Assembly (NCBI GenBank): GCA_024704765.1
Contig: JAKMXF010000319.1
Span: forward strand, 1 to 64,000
Direction of reading: 5' to 3'
Length of the DNA stretch: 64,000 bases
DNA from: Oopsacas minuta
Lineage: Eukaryota; Porifera; Hexactinellida; Lyssacinosida; Leucopsacidae
Under the pieces are notes generated by a model that was not told the DNA's origin, made no database searches, and saw only the letters and a program-made list of their open reading frames with translations. This document shows, one piece after another, positions 1-13,400 of the stretch. Position 1 is the first letter of the stretch; the number at the start of each line of letters is the position of its first letter. The translations under genes were made by a program, and so were the position numbers.

Positions 1-190
1 GATGAATTGAGAGAATTCTGACAGAAAACTGAGCATGGCTGGGTGACGAATTGAGAGAATTCTGTTAGAAAATTGGGCAGAGGTGAGTGACGAATTGAGG
101 GAATTCTGTCAGAAAATTGAGCCAAGGTGAATGATGAATTGAGAGAATCCTATAAGCAAATTGAGCAGAGGTTGGTGTAGAATTGAGAGT
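1..190. repeat. 44-bp tandem minisatellite
   Basis: Four head-to-tail copies of a 44-bp unit begin at 1, 45, 89 and 133, followed by a partial fifth copy from 177. Each unit opens with GATGAATTGAGAGAATTC or a close variant. The array runs off the left edge of the window, so its true length is unknown. A short open frame on the minus strand across it (65-310) is only the repeat being read through and has no domain. Confidence 0.9.
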
Positions 191-1467
191 ATGCCTGTAG
201 CACTGTAATTGATAGAGAGAATACGACCGTGGAGGAGGAAAGGTAGTGAAGAGATGAGACATCTTAGAGAGATGTAGAAGAAATATTTGAATTGAAACTA
301 TTGCTCGCATTTATACTCTTTTCACTAGTGCAGTTGTTGCAGGCGGTGCAGTTGTTTCTAGTGTTGCAGGTGTTGCAAGCGTTACAAACATTTCAGTTGA
401 TGCAGATGGTAACTACGGAAATTTTATGGTTTATACTAAACATGTTGTGACACCTGCGACTCATCAACAAGTATATATACGATCAGAATTTAACATAATA
501 GAATCTTCTCTTCTTTTCTCTTTTCGCTTCCCTTGTCTCCATACCCTTCCTCATTTTCCTCTACTTAATTCAGACTTATCGAGGCAATTGCTACATTTGA
601 TCAAATCTCGAAACTGAGGTGAAAGTACAGAGTGTCTCAGGCGTGTTTCTCACAGCCAAGTTACTAAGCAGCATCGCTGAGGGACTACCATGGAGTTATT
701 CATATATTCGATGCTATAAATTGTAACCCAATCTCTTGTATATTGAGAAATAAATTAGATACTATAATCACTTCTCACGATTTCTAAGAATAATGGGCTA
801 GAACTTTAGAAAAGATGAAATACTATTATATTATACTGACTATACTATAAGGGTATGTTCTTATGAGAATACATTCCTTTATAAATTATAAGAACATTTC
901 CTTATAATTGTGAGAACATTCTCTTATAGATATACGATTGCATTTCATGACCAAGTAGTGACATTTGCTTTTTTTCAGCGATTTCTCACAAACATTCAAT
1001 CGAATTGCATTACAATTTCAAAACAAATGTGCCTGACGTAATTCATCGCCATTAGATTGATCCCTTCTGAATATTTAGACGGCTACATCCTATGCCGTCG
1101 TAAATAGTCTCACAATTTGTATTGTTGATCTGGAAATTGTATGAATGACTCGCTTAGAAGATATATCTGCTTTAAATTGTGGAGTCAATATATAGCACTG
1201 AATACTTTTCATGCGATAGAAGAGAGTTTAATGCCAATTATACGCGCTTAACATAAAAACTGTGGGATCCACTGTCCCTGCTTAATATCGAAATAGTGCA
1301 AACAACAACAACAACAACACAGTAAATATATTCTATCAATTTCAAAACATAATTTGGGTGTAGTGAACCAATCAATCTGTAGAAACTATACAAATTCTAA
1401 TAATTTTCAATATTATGCTAAAATTACACACAAACTAATTCAAATAATTTTACAGTTGAAAATATAT
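191..1467. other. 3' flank without a recognised gene
   Basis: No convincing coding exon was found. The stretch holds an imperfect inverted-repeat patch around 850-925 (repeated AGAACATT and CTTATA words) and a short CAA microsatellite near 1301-1319. The right end is the 3' flank of the minus-strand UNC13D-like gene. The AATAAA on the minus strand at 1467-1472 overlaps that gene's stop codon. Confidence 0.5.
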
Positions 1468-4400
1468 TTATTTCTTCTTTTTATCTTTCTTTTTTGATTT
1501 TTTCCCCTTTTCTTTGCCAACCGCTGATAATTCACTTTCTGCTTCGATGTACTTCTTTATTTTCTTGGAGAACTTGCTCGCATCTTTATCAGAACGATCA
1601 GAAAGCGCAAAAAATATTTGTGTATGAATAGGAAACATAATATTCAATGTAGTCTCTATTGCTTCTTCTTTTGTCTTTGCCATCTCGTCAATTGCAAGGT
1701 ACACTGAACCACCGTAATCATTCTTATTCCAAAGATCATGATCATAGAGTGACAACTGTAAGCAGGCACCTTTTAGTGTAGAAGGATTATCATTCAGTTT
1801 GAAATCAAAATCAAGTTTCCAATTCGGATTCTGAGTGTTACTTTGATGCTTTGTCTCTACCTTTTCGAATAATTCTTTCGGTAAAGTTTTGAATTTAATG
1901 TACGGATCACAACTGCCAATTGTATCCATTTTTGGGAGATTTTCGCCGCGGATTAATTTTAATTTTATTACATTTTCTGATTGTAAATGGTAAACTGAAA
2001 ACGTCAGTGATCCGTATTTCATTTCTACTGTTTTATTCGTCTCTGTTAATTGGCTGCAATATATAGCGATAAGATCTTCTGTGTTATCTCCGTATAGATT
2101 AAGTGCTGATTTTAACAGTTTATACTCATCTGTTTCTAGATCTTCCGTCTTCAAACCGTTTCCATCTACATATAGGAAATTGTAGAAGATATCTACTGCT
2201 GCAGCCATTTTGGTACAGTAGCTGCCCTGTTTGGATTTGCTTTTCTGTAACTCTGCAAGAAACATTGGTAAAATAGAACAGAACTGGGTTAGTACATAAA
2301 GCATAGTTGTCAAGTGCTAACCATTTCGTAATCCATGCATTATCCGGAATTTTACAAGAAATGCATGGATGAATTACTGAAAATAGAGTTTTTCCTTCAT
2401 AAATAGCCTGAGATTATCATTTATGGATATATCACTTGAAAATCCAGCTTTTTGCAATACTATCCCTGCAAATTATTATGCGAATGGTTGTATGTATTTG
2501 TAAGTTCAACAATATACTAAAATGTTTGTATTTTCTACTCAAAGCCACAAACCTGCACAAATCTTTATAATTTCATGCCACATACACTCCAAGAGCAACT
2601 GAAACTCCTCCTGGCATAGAGTTGTCCAAGTTCCTTCTAGGTTATTAGCCATCCAATTCATTAATACATCAATCGCATCATCAATAGACTCTTCTAACGG
2701 TTTTTTCATAAAATCATTGAAATATATTTTAAACTGTTTCGTGAAAGCTACTATAATCTCCTTTAACATTAAACTTTTATCTTTTTCAATTGCTGCAATG
2801 GATTTCTCGAGTATTTTCCTCCATTCTTCTACTAGAACTTTGTTGTCTTCTGATTCTTGGATTAATTCTTCCCAATTCAAGCGTTGAGGAATCTCTCTCA
2901 TATATTCCAATACTACCTGAAACAACGTATACAGTATACTTCGCTTAATCTGGACAAATGGCTTGGCCCCAATGTGACCCTATTAAGCCGAGTCTACTGT
3001 ATTAATATAAGCAAAACTATCAATTATACATTAGCAATTTATACTGACGTATAGTCGGACTCTAATTATAAGAAAATATAAATACATCTTACCTGTGTAT
3101 TGTTAATGCTCACACAAGTGTTCTCGTTGAGCTCAAAGATTGCTTGAGATTTCTTATCCTTCTTGTCCATATCACCAATCATAATCTTAATCATTTGAGA
3201 ACTGTAGAATTTACCAATATCACAGATCATTTTCACAACCTTTGCTATAGAAAATAGAATTACAGTAAATAATCTGTTGAATTATTTTTCCCATAAATAG
3301 AGAGCTAGAATGTTATCCAATTAGTTACCTATAATATGTGATCCCTCTTCTTCATGATTCCAGCTCAATTGTCTATTGAACTGATAGCACTGCTCAAAGC
3401 AAATCGCGATGTCAATAGCAGATGACGTAACTTTCATTCTGTTGTTGTCTTGTATTATTACTTCACGCGTATCAATCTCTATTGCTCGTTTCACAGTTCC
3501 TAGATAGTGGTATTTATATAATGAGCTCGAGGGAGCCAGTAAACCCCCACAAAGAGAACACGGATATGTCAAACTCAACGCTTATCTGAAATTGTGCAAA
3601 TATGCTGCAAATCCATCAAAGTAACATATATTTTCGTCGGTTATATCAAACTCTGCTTATATAGGAGTATTTATCGCTTTCCCCTGAGCTTCGATAAACC
3701 TGAAATTGAATGTATTGCCAGATAGTCAAGTACATGTACAATCTCACCTATAGAAATATTTCTGGCTACATCCATCCAACTGAGTACATAAGGCTTAAAC
3801 CAGACTTGATAATCCTCAAATTCGTATTTCTTTGCTCTTATTTCTTCATTGATAATGTGCTCTTTGAATTGACAAATATCTTTAACATGCTCGTATAGCT
3901 AATGGATCAGGAAGCTGAATTTACAATACATTTGCATAGACCTTAATAAAATATCAGATTTACTGACCTTTAGAATTAAAATAGCTAAAGTGAATTGCTC
4001 CCTTTTATTCTCTTCAGTCATCTTCTTGTCTTCCATAGAGATTTGCTCAAAGTATCCTTTGAAATCAGATGAACTGAGCAGACGGGAAACTTCTTGAGAA
4101 ACAATCTCATCCAGAATCTGATATGCAATGTCGAAGTAACTTATTCCAGTCTGTTCAAAAGCCTGAAGAGTAGAAGATAGTATTTACATACCGTCGTAGG
4201 TAAATTGATAGTGGTAAGGAAAGATTAGAAGTTGTTAAGTAAGGTTAGAAAGGTCAGGCCTGCCCCATAGAGTTGTACAGGTGAAGGCACAAAATGGAAG
4301 GCATTTCCCTAGCGTTCCTGGCCGTTCCACAGGCGTTGAGTTACATGAAATCACACAGTACGCCTGTACCAAGACAATTATCCAATAACCAACCTGTGGA

Positions 4401-7400
4401 TACAACAAATGTACTGTAATTAAATCCTGTGCTACCTCAGCACATAGATTAGTTAGTGTAGTAATCCTGATGGTATGAGTTGATTTATCAGCTGTTGTAG
4501 TTAACTGTAAAGGCTGTGAATTAGCATTAAGGACTTTATACCAGCTGTGTATGTCTTCCTTTAAGTTTGGCGTAATTTCAAGGTCCAATTCTAAGTTTGT
4601 ATTAACTCTCCCTAAATGAATTATTGAATTAATATACTGCAACAAGTACTTGTTATATAATGTACAAATAGAGAGATTTCCTGTATGCTTTGCTCGTACT
4701 AATAACTGTACTGACTATAGACATAGCATTGAAATCACTGGACATAGTATTCCTTATAATTTCCGTAAACGGTGCAGAGCCAGAATATAATAGATTTTAC
4801 CATCGGGTGTGCACTGAGTAACAGGGTTTAGATTTGACCAAATATGGTATTTTTATGATACATTTCCCATTTTAATTGTATTAGCTTATCGAATTTTCCA
4901 AATTTCATATTAGGTGTTTAAATCTATAGAAAAAATTTCTGTATAATTTTCCGCATATTTTGCAATACAGAGCAAAATTGAATTTCCATTACTTTGAATT
5001 ATAATTATTTACCTAGTTTTTTGAGGAAATTAAACGTTGTAGTAATAGTTTGTATAACTTCTTTGAGTATGAATTGTCCTGTGTTAGAGTTTGGAGGGAA
5101 TAATATTCTACTCTGCTTCAAGAGAGACATTTCATGACTCAAGATTTCTTCAATATCCCCTATTACTCCTTTAGTTACGTCCTCAGTTAATGTTGTATGT
5201 TGTGTCTCCCAATTTGTAATTATTTCTTCAAGATATCCTATATACAAATATTTGATAGAAATATAGAATTTTCTAGAAGATACGAGCTGTAACAAAATTT
5301 AATTGTTTGTCTGTCTGTTCGTTTGTTTGCTTGTTTCTAAATTTGTTTGTTTATTTGTTCATTAGTTAGTTCGTTCGTTCATTCTATCGTTAGTCTGTTT
5401 GTTTGTTTGTTTGTTTGTTTGTTTGTTTGTTTGTTTCCTAAACTTTAATGCCGAAATTGTTTCACAAACATTTCTAAATACCGAACCTTTCAATAGTTCC
5501 CTTTGATAACTAAATTTTATAAGGTATTTAGCACTTCCTCCCAGCCTAGCCACAGATTGGGAGAAGCTGTCAACTTGTAGTAATTGTATAACTTTATCAG
5601 CAAGGAAAGTATGTATATCTTTCATTGAATGATTTCTGTTTACATCAACATCTTTGATATACTGATGTCTTGCTGACTCAATATAGAAGTCTCTAAGCAA
5701 GGATAGACCATATCCATTTGTCTTTATAGTTTCTAATTCACTGTCTTGTATTCTGACAATAATTTCTGTAGTAATCTGTAAATGTTATAGATTTTAATTG
5801 AAGATCTCTTTAAATTAAGCACGGATATACCGAAATAGCGGCTTATATCGAAGTAACTATCGCGGTTCCTTGAGCTTCGATATTATGTATTTTACCTGTA
5901 TATTTCCTTTGGCTTTGTTCAAACTCTTTCCATGTAGTGTAAATTCATGCTGTGTTTTCTCATTATGTAATGTGTTAATATCGATACAGCGCTTACCTAA
6001 GAATTTATATAAAATTCATAAGGTTCAGATTCAGATGTAATGAATTATAATGTTCAGTTGCAATCTCTTTGATCGGTACAATATTCGCTTAAACATTCAT
6101 TGAATAGCAAACTTTGCATGCAAATTAAGTAACATTGCAATCAAGTATAATTACCTAAGAAATCGTCTTGTCCAGGTTTAAAGAAGTCAATAATCTTAAA
6201 CTTTAATCCTCTAAATCCTTTGATAGCACTCCTGCCCTCATTCTGCTGCGCTATATCATCGTCCCAAACTTCCATCACCAAAACTCTTGGTTGTTCAACT
6301 AATAAAAGCTCAAAGGTTTCCTCCCAAACTGGATCCAATGTCTTTCTCTGAATTTTAGATTTCTCCATCTGTTCTGGATCTGGGATAGACTTTAAGGATT
6401 GCTTACCGACTACAGATTTATCTCGTGGGACTAAGCCTAGAAATATTTAAACAGTTGAAAACGCGTATAACGAACACAGATGAAGCGCAATCACTTGTCT
6501 AAGTATTCTTACAGAGTTACTCTCACATTTGCATTATATCAATGCATTCATATTCTCTACACAAATCTAACAGTAATATCTTACCCATTCTACAATATGG
6601 ATCAGAGAATCCATCTTGATCAGCTGATGGCAGTCCATGAGCTTCGTGTACAGTCAGTATTAATACTTTCTGATACTTTGCAGTTGAGGATAGTCTTGCT
6701 TGCCAGCTTTTCTGTTCTTCAGTGCTTGCTTGTAGAATGTCTTGTACCTAAATACATGGTACATAATTCATGGCTATAAATGGATCACAGATCTCTTGAA
6801 TTATATTTGATATTGCGTTGATAGCTTTCAATTCTTACAAACAAATATCTTAAAATAATTCCAAAGATATATTTGCAAAAATCCTGGCAAATTCGAACAA
6901 ATTCATGAATTTCCATATTTTAATTCATTATTCAATTTCTGCCAATTATTTGTAAACACAAGACTCAATAAAATTGGAAATAATTTCTGAATTTTACTTG
7001 CATTATTGAAGAAGTTTGGCGAGTATGGAATATTCATTCGTTACGAATTCTAAATTAATTTCCGCCCTAATGATGATTTAATCATATTTCAAGTCCCATA
7101 GCTCACTTGTTTATGCATTTGCTGTGAGGTAAAGCTAGAATTAGCTTCTGCTGCTGATATCTTCCCATCCTTTAATCTATCCTCTAACACTGTAGCACTG
7201 TTTACCACTCTCATCAATAGTTTATACAAATCTTCTCGAGTAGCTAAACAAGATATCTACATTATTTTCTTGTTAAAATATTCAGTTTGTGAGCGGTTTT
7301 GCCCAATCAAGGTTTGCTGGACAGCTTATTCGTCCAATTTGGAATTCATTATTTATGTAACTTACTATTATTTAGTTTGCATTTTGATTCAGTCTCTTTG

Positions 7401-7690
7401 CTAAAGTTATTTGGCGGTCTCCTCTCTATTTCTTCACCCTCTGGTATCATTTTTACTTCAGAATAATAATCAGTTTTAGATGAAATAACTTGTGAAGCCA
7501 TAGCGAACAGATCTAAATACGTTGATGGATCAACCAAACCTTCTTCTATGCTCTGTTTATGTGTTTTTAGCTTTTCTCTAGAACTTTTATTCATAGAATC
7601 GAATAACTTTGATGAAGTTTTCATAACTGTTCCTCCTCTCAATCGACGTTTCCATGTTTTCTCTTTATTTTTCGGCGTAACTTCTGCCAT
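1468..7690 (-). CDS. UNC13D/BAIAP3-like C2-MUN-C2 vesicle priming protein
   Basis: This is a Munc13-4/BAIAP3-type protein, a Ca2+-regulated tether and primer of secretory vesicles that acts on SNAREs. Fourteen exons fit in phase: 7366-7690, 7107-7243, 6585-6747, 6155-6436, 5896-5996, 5444-5775, 5013-5272, 4394-4611, 3968-4162, 3748-3898, 3329-3499, 3093-3244, 2553-2916 and 1468-2252, giving about 1,211 aa. The first C2 domain spans exons 3-5, with GLPSADQDGFSDPY and EVWDDD loops and an inserted loop before DDFLG. The MHD/MUN region is in exons 6-13, including a WFKPYVLSWMD segment. The second C2 domain is in the last exon (KMDTIGSCDPY, LYDHDLWNKNDYGG). Aspartates are kept in both C2 domains, so both could bind calcium. 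There is no C1 domain, which argues against UNC13A-C. The extreme C-terminus is an unusual lysine-rich tail. The 6/7 exon junction is the least certain. The start was chosen as the first Met of exon 1. Confidence 0.85.
2932..2999. mobile_element. Short pogo/Tigger-like MITE
   Basis: A 68-bp element with imperfect terminal inverted repeats: the left end reads CAGTATACTTCGCTTAAT and the right end, reverse-complemented, reads CAGTAGACTCGGCTTAAT. It is flanked on both sides by TA (2930-2931 and 3000-3001), the target duplication expected of Tc1/mariner/pogo elements. It sits in an intron of the UNC13D-like gene. It has no coding capacity. Confidence 0.7.
5305..5436. repeat. Degenerate TTTG microsatellite
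   Basis: A pure GTTT run covers 5397-5436 and degenerate copies extend left to about 5305. It lies in the intron immediately after the exon at 5444-5775 of the UNC13D-like gene. Reading through the donor would add a false Lys-Gln-Thr-Asn repeat to the protein. Confidence 0.9.
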
Positions 7691-8615
7691 TCTTTCTTAG
7701 ATCCTAACGAACGAATTTAAAATTAAGCATTTCTCATACTCAAAGCATTATTCTTCTAATATTCTGAATTATTTTAATTATTAGAGATGGTCTATACTCA
7801 ATCATTTGTTTTACAGAATTATGAATTTATTTTCCCGCTCAATAATGTCAGGCTCTTCCAAGTTGAAAATTAGATTCACAAATTTCATATTTTCAATACG
7901 GCAATTGCCCGAATTTATGTTATAATTTTTAGCGATTCGTCCAATAGACAGCATAATGACAGAATTATTACTTGTATCTCTTCGACATTGCATTTATACA
8001 AATTCGGATATTTGTTTCAATCTGTAATACAACTATGAATTGATTGAATGCCTCCAATTCGAGGTAATCTGAGCTGAATTGTTTATCTAATTAACTTGCA
8101 GTCTGATATCTAAAGTGTAGGCTAGTTTGTGGAAGTAAAATTGAGAAATCTATCTTCTAATTCGTCAAAATATGTCCAATTGAGTATCTCATATTAATAT
8201 TTACTGATTCAGTGAACTTCAGGCGAATTCTGTTTACCAAAAAGTCTGCAATTTGCTGATTAGACTAACGCACAATTATGCTAATTTCTTGGTTATTTAA
8301 TTAGTTGACATGTTATTACGAGGTAATCAATTCCAGGAAGATAATGGTTGCATCAGGGAGATTTTGCTAACTTCACATCTAATGATGTTGTTATTCCCTC
8401 TCAGCACACCTACTTGGAAAACCTGAAAACTTGACAATTCCAAGTCGATTTGATTTATTTGAGTATCTTTGAGCAATTAGTATAGTGGATACCGGTTATA
8501 AGAACATCATCACTAGCTTGGTTCATAATACTCGACCCTAGCTGCATATATTTACTAACTGTGTACACGTACGTACATTCTGAAACCTCATTGAATTGGC
8601 CTTTCTAGATATAAA
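7691..8615. promoter_or_regulatory. Shared intergenic region between divergent genes
   Basis: This 925-bp gap separates the starts of the UNC13D-like gene (minus) and PSMD7 (plus), so it should contain both promoters. No TATA box or other motif stands out, and no coding exon was found. The promoter role is inferred from position only. Confidence 0.4.
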
Positions 8616-10120
8616 ATGCCTAAACGCACTCCAAAGCGTGTAATAGTCCATCCTTTGGTACTACTGAGCGTGGTAGATCACTTCAATAGAATGTCAAAAG
8701 AAGGAAAGAGAGTAGTCGGTTGTCTTCTCGGATCCTGGCGTTCTAACGGAGTTGTAGACGTTTCGAACAGTTTTGCTGTACCATTTGATGAAGACGACAA
8801 CGACCCAACTATCTGGTACTTAGACCATAACTACATGGAGCAAATGGCTGCCATGTTCCGCAAGGTAAACTCCAAAGAGAGAGTAATAGGATGGTATCAT
8901 TCAGGACCTAAACTGAGGATAAATGACGTAGCTGTGAATGATATAGTCTCTTTGTATTGTAATGATCCCATTCTGGTGATGATACTAGCTCAACCCAAGG
9001 AGTTAGGTTAGTTAGATATTTGTTTATGGATACAGCCAACTCCTGTTATATCGAATCTCAAGGGACCGAATTAATTACTTGGATATAAGCGGGTATTTCC
9101 ATATATTCTTGTTCGATAACTGGAGTTGACTGTATTCCACAGGCAATTGTGCTATATATCCGATTTATTTATCAACCAGTAATTACTCTGATCTCTATAT
9201 AGGAATACCAACAGACGCATACTACGCTGTAGAAGAAATACACGACGATGGAACTCCTACCAGTAAGACGTTCAACCATGTAGCCTCAGAGATCGGAGCA
9301 GAAGAAGCAGAAGAAGTAGGAGTAGAGCATTTACTCAGGGATATAAGAGATACTACTATAGGTTCTCTGTCTCAATCTGTGTCTAGTCAGTTACAGAGTG
9401 TTAAGGGACTTATGGGGCATACTCAGCATATAGAGTTATATCTTTCTAAGGTATGTACTGGGTTTTACAAGTGAAGATATCAGGAAACTGCGTGATATCG
9501 ATACTATTTAAATATCGCGAATTTTCCACATTTTTCGATATTTTATACAAAACGAAAAATATCAGCTGATGTTCCCTCATGTTTTGACTCGATATTCTAA
9601 TACAATCAACTCCAGTTTTATCGAAGCTCTAGAAACCGCGATACAAAATATATATAAACGGGTTCGATACAAGTGATATAACCGAAGGAATTTATGTTAC
9701 ATTTACGGTTTCTGTACAATTTCTGAATTGTATATAATCATGAATTGGCTATATTCTTACAGTACTCCGATCTGCACTACCAGTCTGCTACTATACATAT
9801 TGCATTTGGTTTTTACCTATTAATTACTACAGGTATTAGACGGCACATACCCTGTCAACCACACAATAATATATCTCCTACAAGACATCCTATCTCTCCT
9901 ACCTGACCTAACCCTTCCTCAATTAATCTCATCCTTCTACTCAAACGCTAATGACCGTATGCTTGTAATATATATCGTATCTCTCGTGAGAGCTATCATA
10001 GCTCTACATGATCTTATTGATAACAAGCTATCCAACCAGGCCATCGAGAAGGAAGTTAAGGAAGAGAAAAGGAAGGATAAGACTGTTGTAAGTAAGGAAA
10101 CAGAGAAGGAGAAAGTTTGA
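8616..10120 (+). CDS. PSMD7: 26S proteasome lid subunit RPN8 (PSMD7)
   Basis: This is the non-catalytic MPN-domain partner of RPN11 in the 19S regulatory particle lid. Exons 8616-9006, 9203-9450 and 9833-10120 join in phase to about 308 aa, close to the animal norm of about 320. The N-terminal MPN domain begins at residue 5 ([20 protein letters not shown]). The JAMM zinc motif of active deubiquitinases is absent: the region reads [13 protein letters not shown], which is normal for RPN8. Exon 2 carries the highly conserved stretch with [11 protein letters not shown] and [19 protein letters not shown]. The last exon holds the helical RPN11/lid contact region and ends in a short charged Lys/Glu tail, shorter than in vertebrates. 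It is divergent from the UNC13D-like gene. Confidence 0.97.
9033..9132. mobile_element. Pogo/Tigger-like MITE in PSMD7 intron 1
   Basis: A 100-bp element with CAGCCAACTCCTGTTAT at the left and, reverse-complemented, CAGTCAACTCCAGTTAT at the right. TA is present on both sides. A related 5' end starts near 9603 in intron 2 (CAATCAACTCCAGTTTTATC), but its 3' end is unclear. Confidence 0.7.
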
Positions 10121-10455
10121 ATTGTTGTGTAGTTTGTTAGTGGAAATTATCAAAGTTATAATTACTTTAAGATTATTCGCTTCAGTCAGGGCCTTAGGAA
10201 GCGTTAATTCTATGCTCCATGAGTCAGCATTGCCACTTTGTATTACTATGCTTACATTGGCCAATTTCGTAAATGTTTGATGCCAAAATCGTGAGATTTT
10301 CGAAAATCCGACGAGTTGATGGAGCAAATGGCTTCCATGTTGGGTGACAATTATGTCATTCTTCAGTCGAATAGTTAACGCCCCCTAGCAGACATTTTTC
10401 ACTTCCACCATTTGAGTATTTCATTTCTATATTTCAATTCAGCAAGGTTTACATA

Positions 10456-13400
10456 ATGCTAAGTATCAGATCACTTAAACATATTTCTAAATCGCGATTA
10501 ATCTCGCCTGAATGTGCACCCTCTCAAAACATCCGCCCTCGCATGTTTCACAGAGGTACAGTACACGATCCGACTAAGAACCCAATCACTAATGAGAGCG
10601 CTACTAAGATATTGAGAGAGATGGTTGGACATTTATGGCCTCATGACGCTCCTTCTCTCAAATACAGAGTTGTAGGTTTGAATTTTAGTTAATGAGGAGC
10701 TTGTTTTAGCTCTACATGATATCCATCTAAGCATTTCATTACAATTATCTTATTATATGACGTCATCATATTACAAAGTGGTCTCTTCATAGAAAATATT
10801 CTATTGTATTGTGTAGTTGAATATCACTGAGAAAATAGTGAAAAATTTCTAATACAGGTCTTGTGCCGGGTCTCCAGAGGTTTACTTGTAATTCCTATAC
10901 AGTGCCATACAGATAATCCATCGCAATGGGTCATCGAAATCTGTACAATTAAGCTATACACGGGTTTGTGGATTATCCGTGTGACGCTATAATGACAATA
11001 TTCATACGGCAGGTAATCTTATACTGTAGTGGAGCTTAAACAAATTTCTAATTTACAGTAGCCTTATGATCAAACATAATTCTTCTATGTAGATATATAT
11101 TCAATTTCTCTCTACAGGTGCTCTTAGCTGTTTATTCGGTGCTAAGCTTCTCAATGTACAAATTCCATTCCTTTTCAAATACGCTATAGATTCACTACAG
11201 GTATTACCTCAGTTAGATTCTGTAGAACATACTATCATTACTGGATCTGCTGCATTTGTTATTGGATATGGAGCTGCTAGATTAGGTATATATGTATTTG
11301 TATTTATTTATTTGTTTGGCTCAATGATTCCTTATAATTATCCATACAAATACAGGCTCGACTTTATTCAGCGAACTCCGTAACTCAATCTTCGCTAAAG
11401 TAGCTCAGACTTCAATTCGGAAACTAGCACGTCGTTCGTTCTCCCATCTCCATTCCTTAGACCTAGAATTCCATCTCTCACGTGACACAGGTGGATTATC
11501 ACGTGCTCTAGACAGAGGCACAAGAGCTATAAACTTCATATTGAATGCTATGCTGTTTAACTTGTTACCTACATCATTTGAAGTATTGCTAGTAGCAGGA
11601 TTACTTAGTTATAACTGTGGTTGGGAGTACGGAGCTATTTCTATGCTTACTATGGCTGTATATAGTATATTCACTTTCTCAGTTACTCAATGGAGAACTA
11701 AGTATGTAAGTTTTCAAGTTGGTTATAACGACGTGATTCTGAACCTCCATAGCTTGAAAGATATTGGTTATACTCCGCTTAAAGCGAAACGAATCGCGGT
11801 TCCTAACACTTCGTTATAACGAGAGTTTATTGTGTATTTCTTCTTAGGAAATTTCCGATAACTTAAATATCCTTAAGTAACTGGCATTACATACTAATTT
11901 GATGTATGCAACACTGGAATCGTTCTCATTTTTGCAAATTTTCAGCAAATTTCTAGTGAGAACTTAAGCTTGAGATTTTGATAAGTGAATATTTCAGGGT
12001 CACCCTAAACGATACATTAATACGTCATAAGATATGTATTTTTCCAGGATTCAATGTTCATATCAAATTGTGTTGCATTCTGAGTTACTTAATGTAATAT
12101 TCAAGATTTCCTATTTCACTTATATACGTTACTATTAGAAAATGACAAATGTCTATCCATTACAGATTCCGTGTTGAGATGAACAAAGCAGACAATTCGG
12201 CAGGTCGCAGGAGTTTAGAATCTCTCTTAAACTATGAAACAATAAAATACTGTAATGCAGAAGAGCTAGAAGCAGAGAACTATGACGTATCTCTACAGGA
12301 ATACCAGAAAGCTAGTCTCAAGACTACAACATCCCTATCACTACTTGGATTCGGACAGTCTGCTATATTTACATTAGCTATGGCTGGTACTATGTTAATG
12401 GCTGTTAATGCTATTCAAGCAGGTTCTATGACTCCTGGTGATCTGGTTATGATTAATGGACTGCTGTTCCAGTTGTCTATACCTCTAAATTTCTTAGGTG
12501 AAAAATATAAAGTAGACTCCGGTTAACAGAGCCATAATCAAATGTTGTGTAAATATGATTAATCATATGATAAATCATTTAGATATAGTTAGGAATGGCA
12601 AAATCGGACTCTACGTACAGAATTACTCCTGAAAACATGTTGAAACTGTTTTTTTTTTCATCGAAAGGTGTGATAATTTCATTTTATGAAGGTGCTAATA
12701 TCCGTCCAAAAATGTATATGTATACCAATTTTCATGTTATTCAGACTGCTAGATTTCGCATGACCGCACGGACGGACATACTAACATAGCTGTACGTGTT
12801 TAATTATCTGTTTACTTCCTGTGTAGGATCTGTTTACCGTGAGATAAGACAATCCCTCATAGACATGCAGAATATGTTTGTACTATTCGACAAGAAACCA
12901 GTAATAACAGAGAAGATCGGAGCTCCTAGCATTATAGTATCTAATACAGAATCTGCTATACAATTTGATGGAGTATCTTTTGGTTATTCTCCTGAGAAAA
13001 TGGTTAGAATTTATGTATATTCACGATTCCTAACCCTGGGGTCTATCGTCCCTTTGGTTGTCTACGGACGTCAGCGGGGGTCTATGAGGTACAGATAATT
13101 TGGTGAAATAGGTTACTACTTTTATATGAAGAATTCCTGAAATCTAAATCAATGAATTCCTTACTTAAAATTATGTGGAAATAGGCAATAATTGGTTCAT
13201 ATACAAATGTATATGTAAACTCCAAAAAGGGCCTGTGAAATCGGGGAACTTCTGGAAATGGTCTCTTAAAAATGAAGCACAGACGTGAAATTAGGCAGAA
13301 ATGTTGTAGTATTTTCGGCGTTCTCTGGGGCGTCCGAGAATCTAGCATAGTATGGCATTATATTAAGCCTGTCCTGCAGGCTTAATATAATTTAATTCGT

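Noticed and set aside
1-190. CRISPR-like array
   Set aside because: The 44-bp units are direct tandem copies with no unique spacers, in a eukaryotic setting.
5362-5443. Lys-Gln-Thr-Asn repeat extending a protein frame
   Set aside because: It is the TTTG microsatellite read past the donor at 5442-5443 of the UNC13D-like gene; the exon stops at 5444.
10860-10881. 22-base candidate micro-exon in ABCB7 intron 1
   Set aside because: It would keep frame, but the donor at 10675/10676 joins directly to exon 2 with the family's exact length, so the extra residues are not needed.
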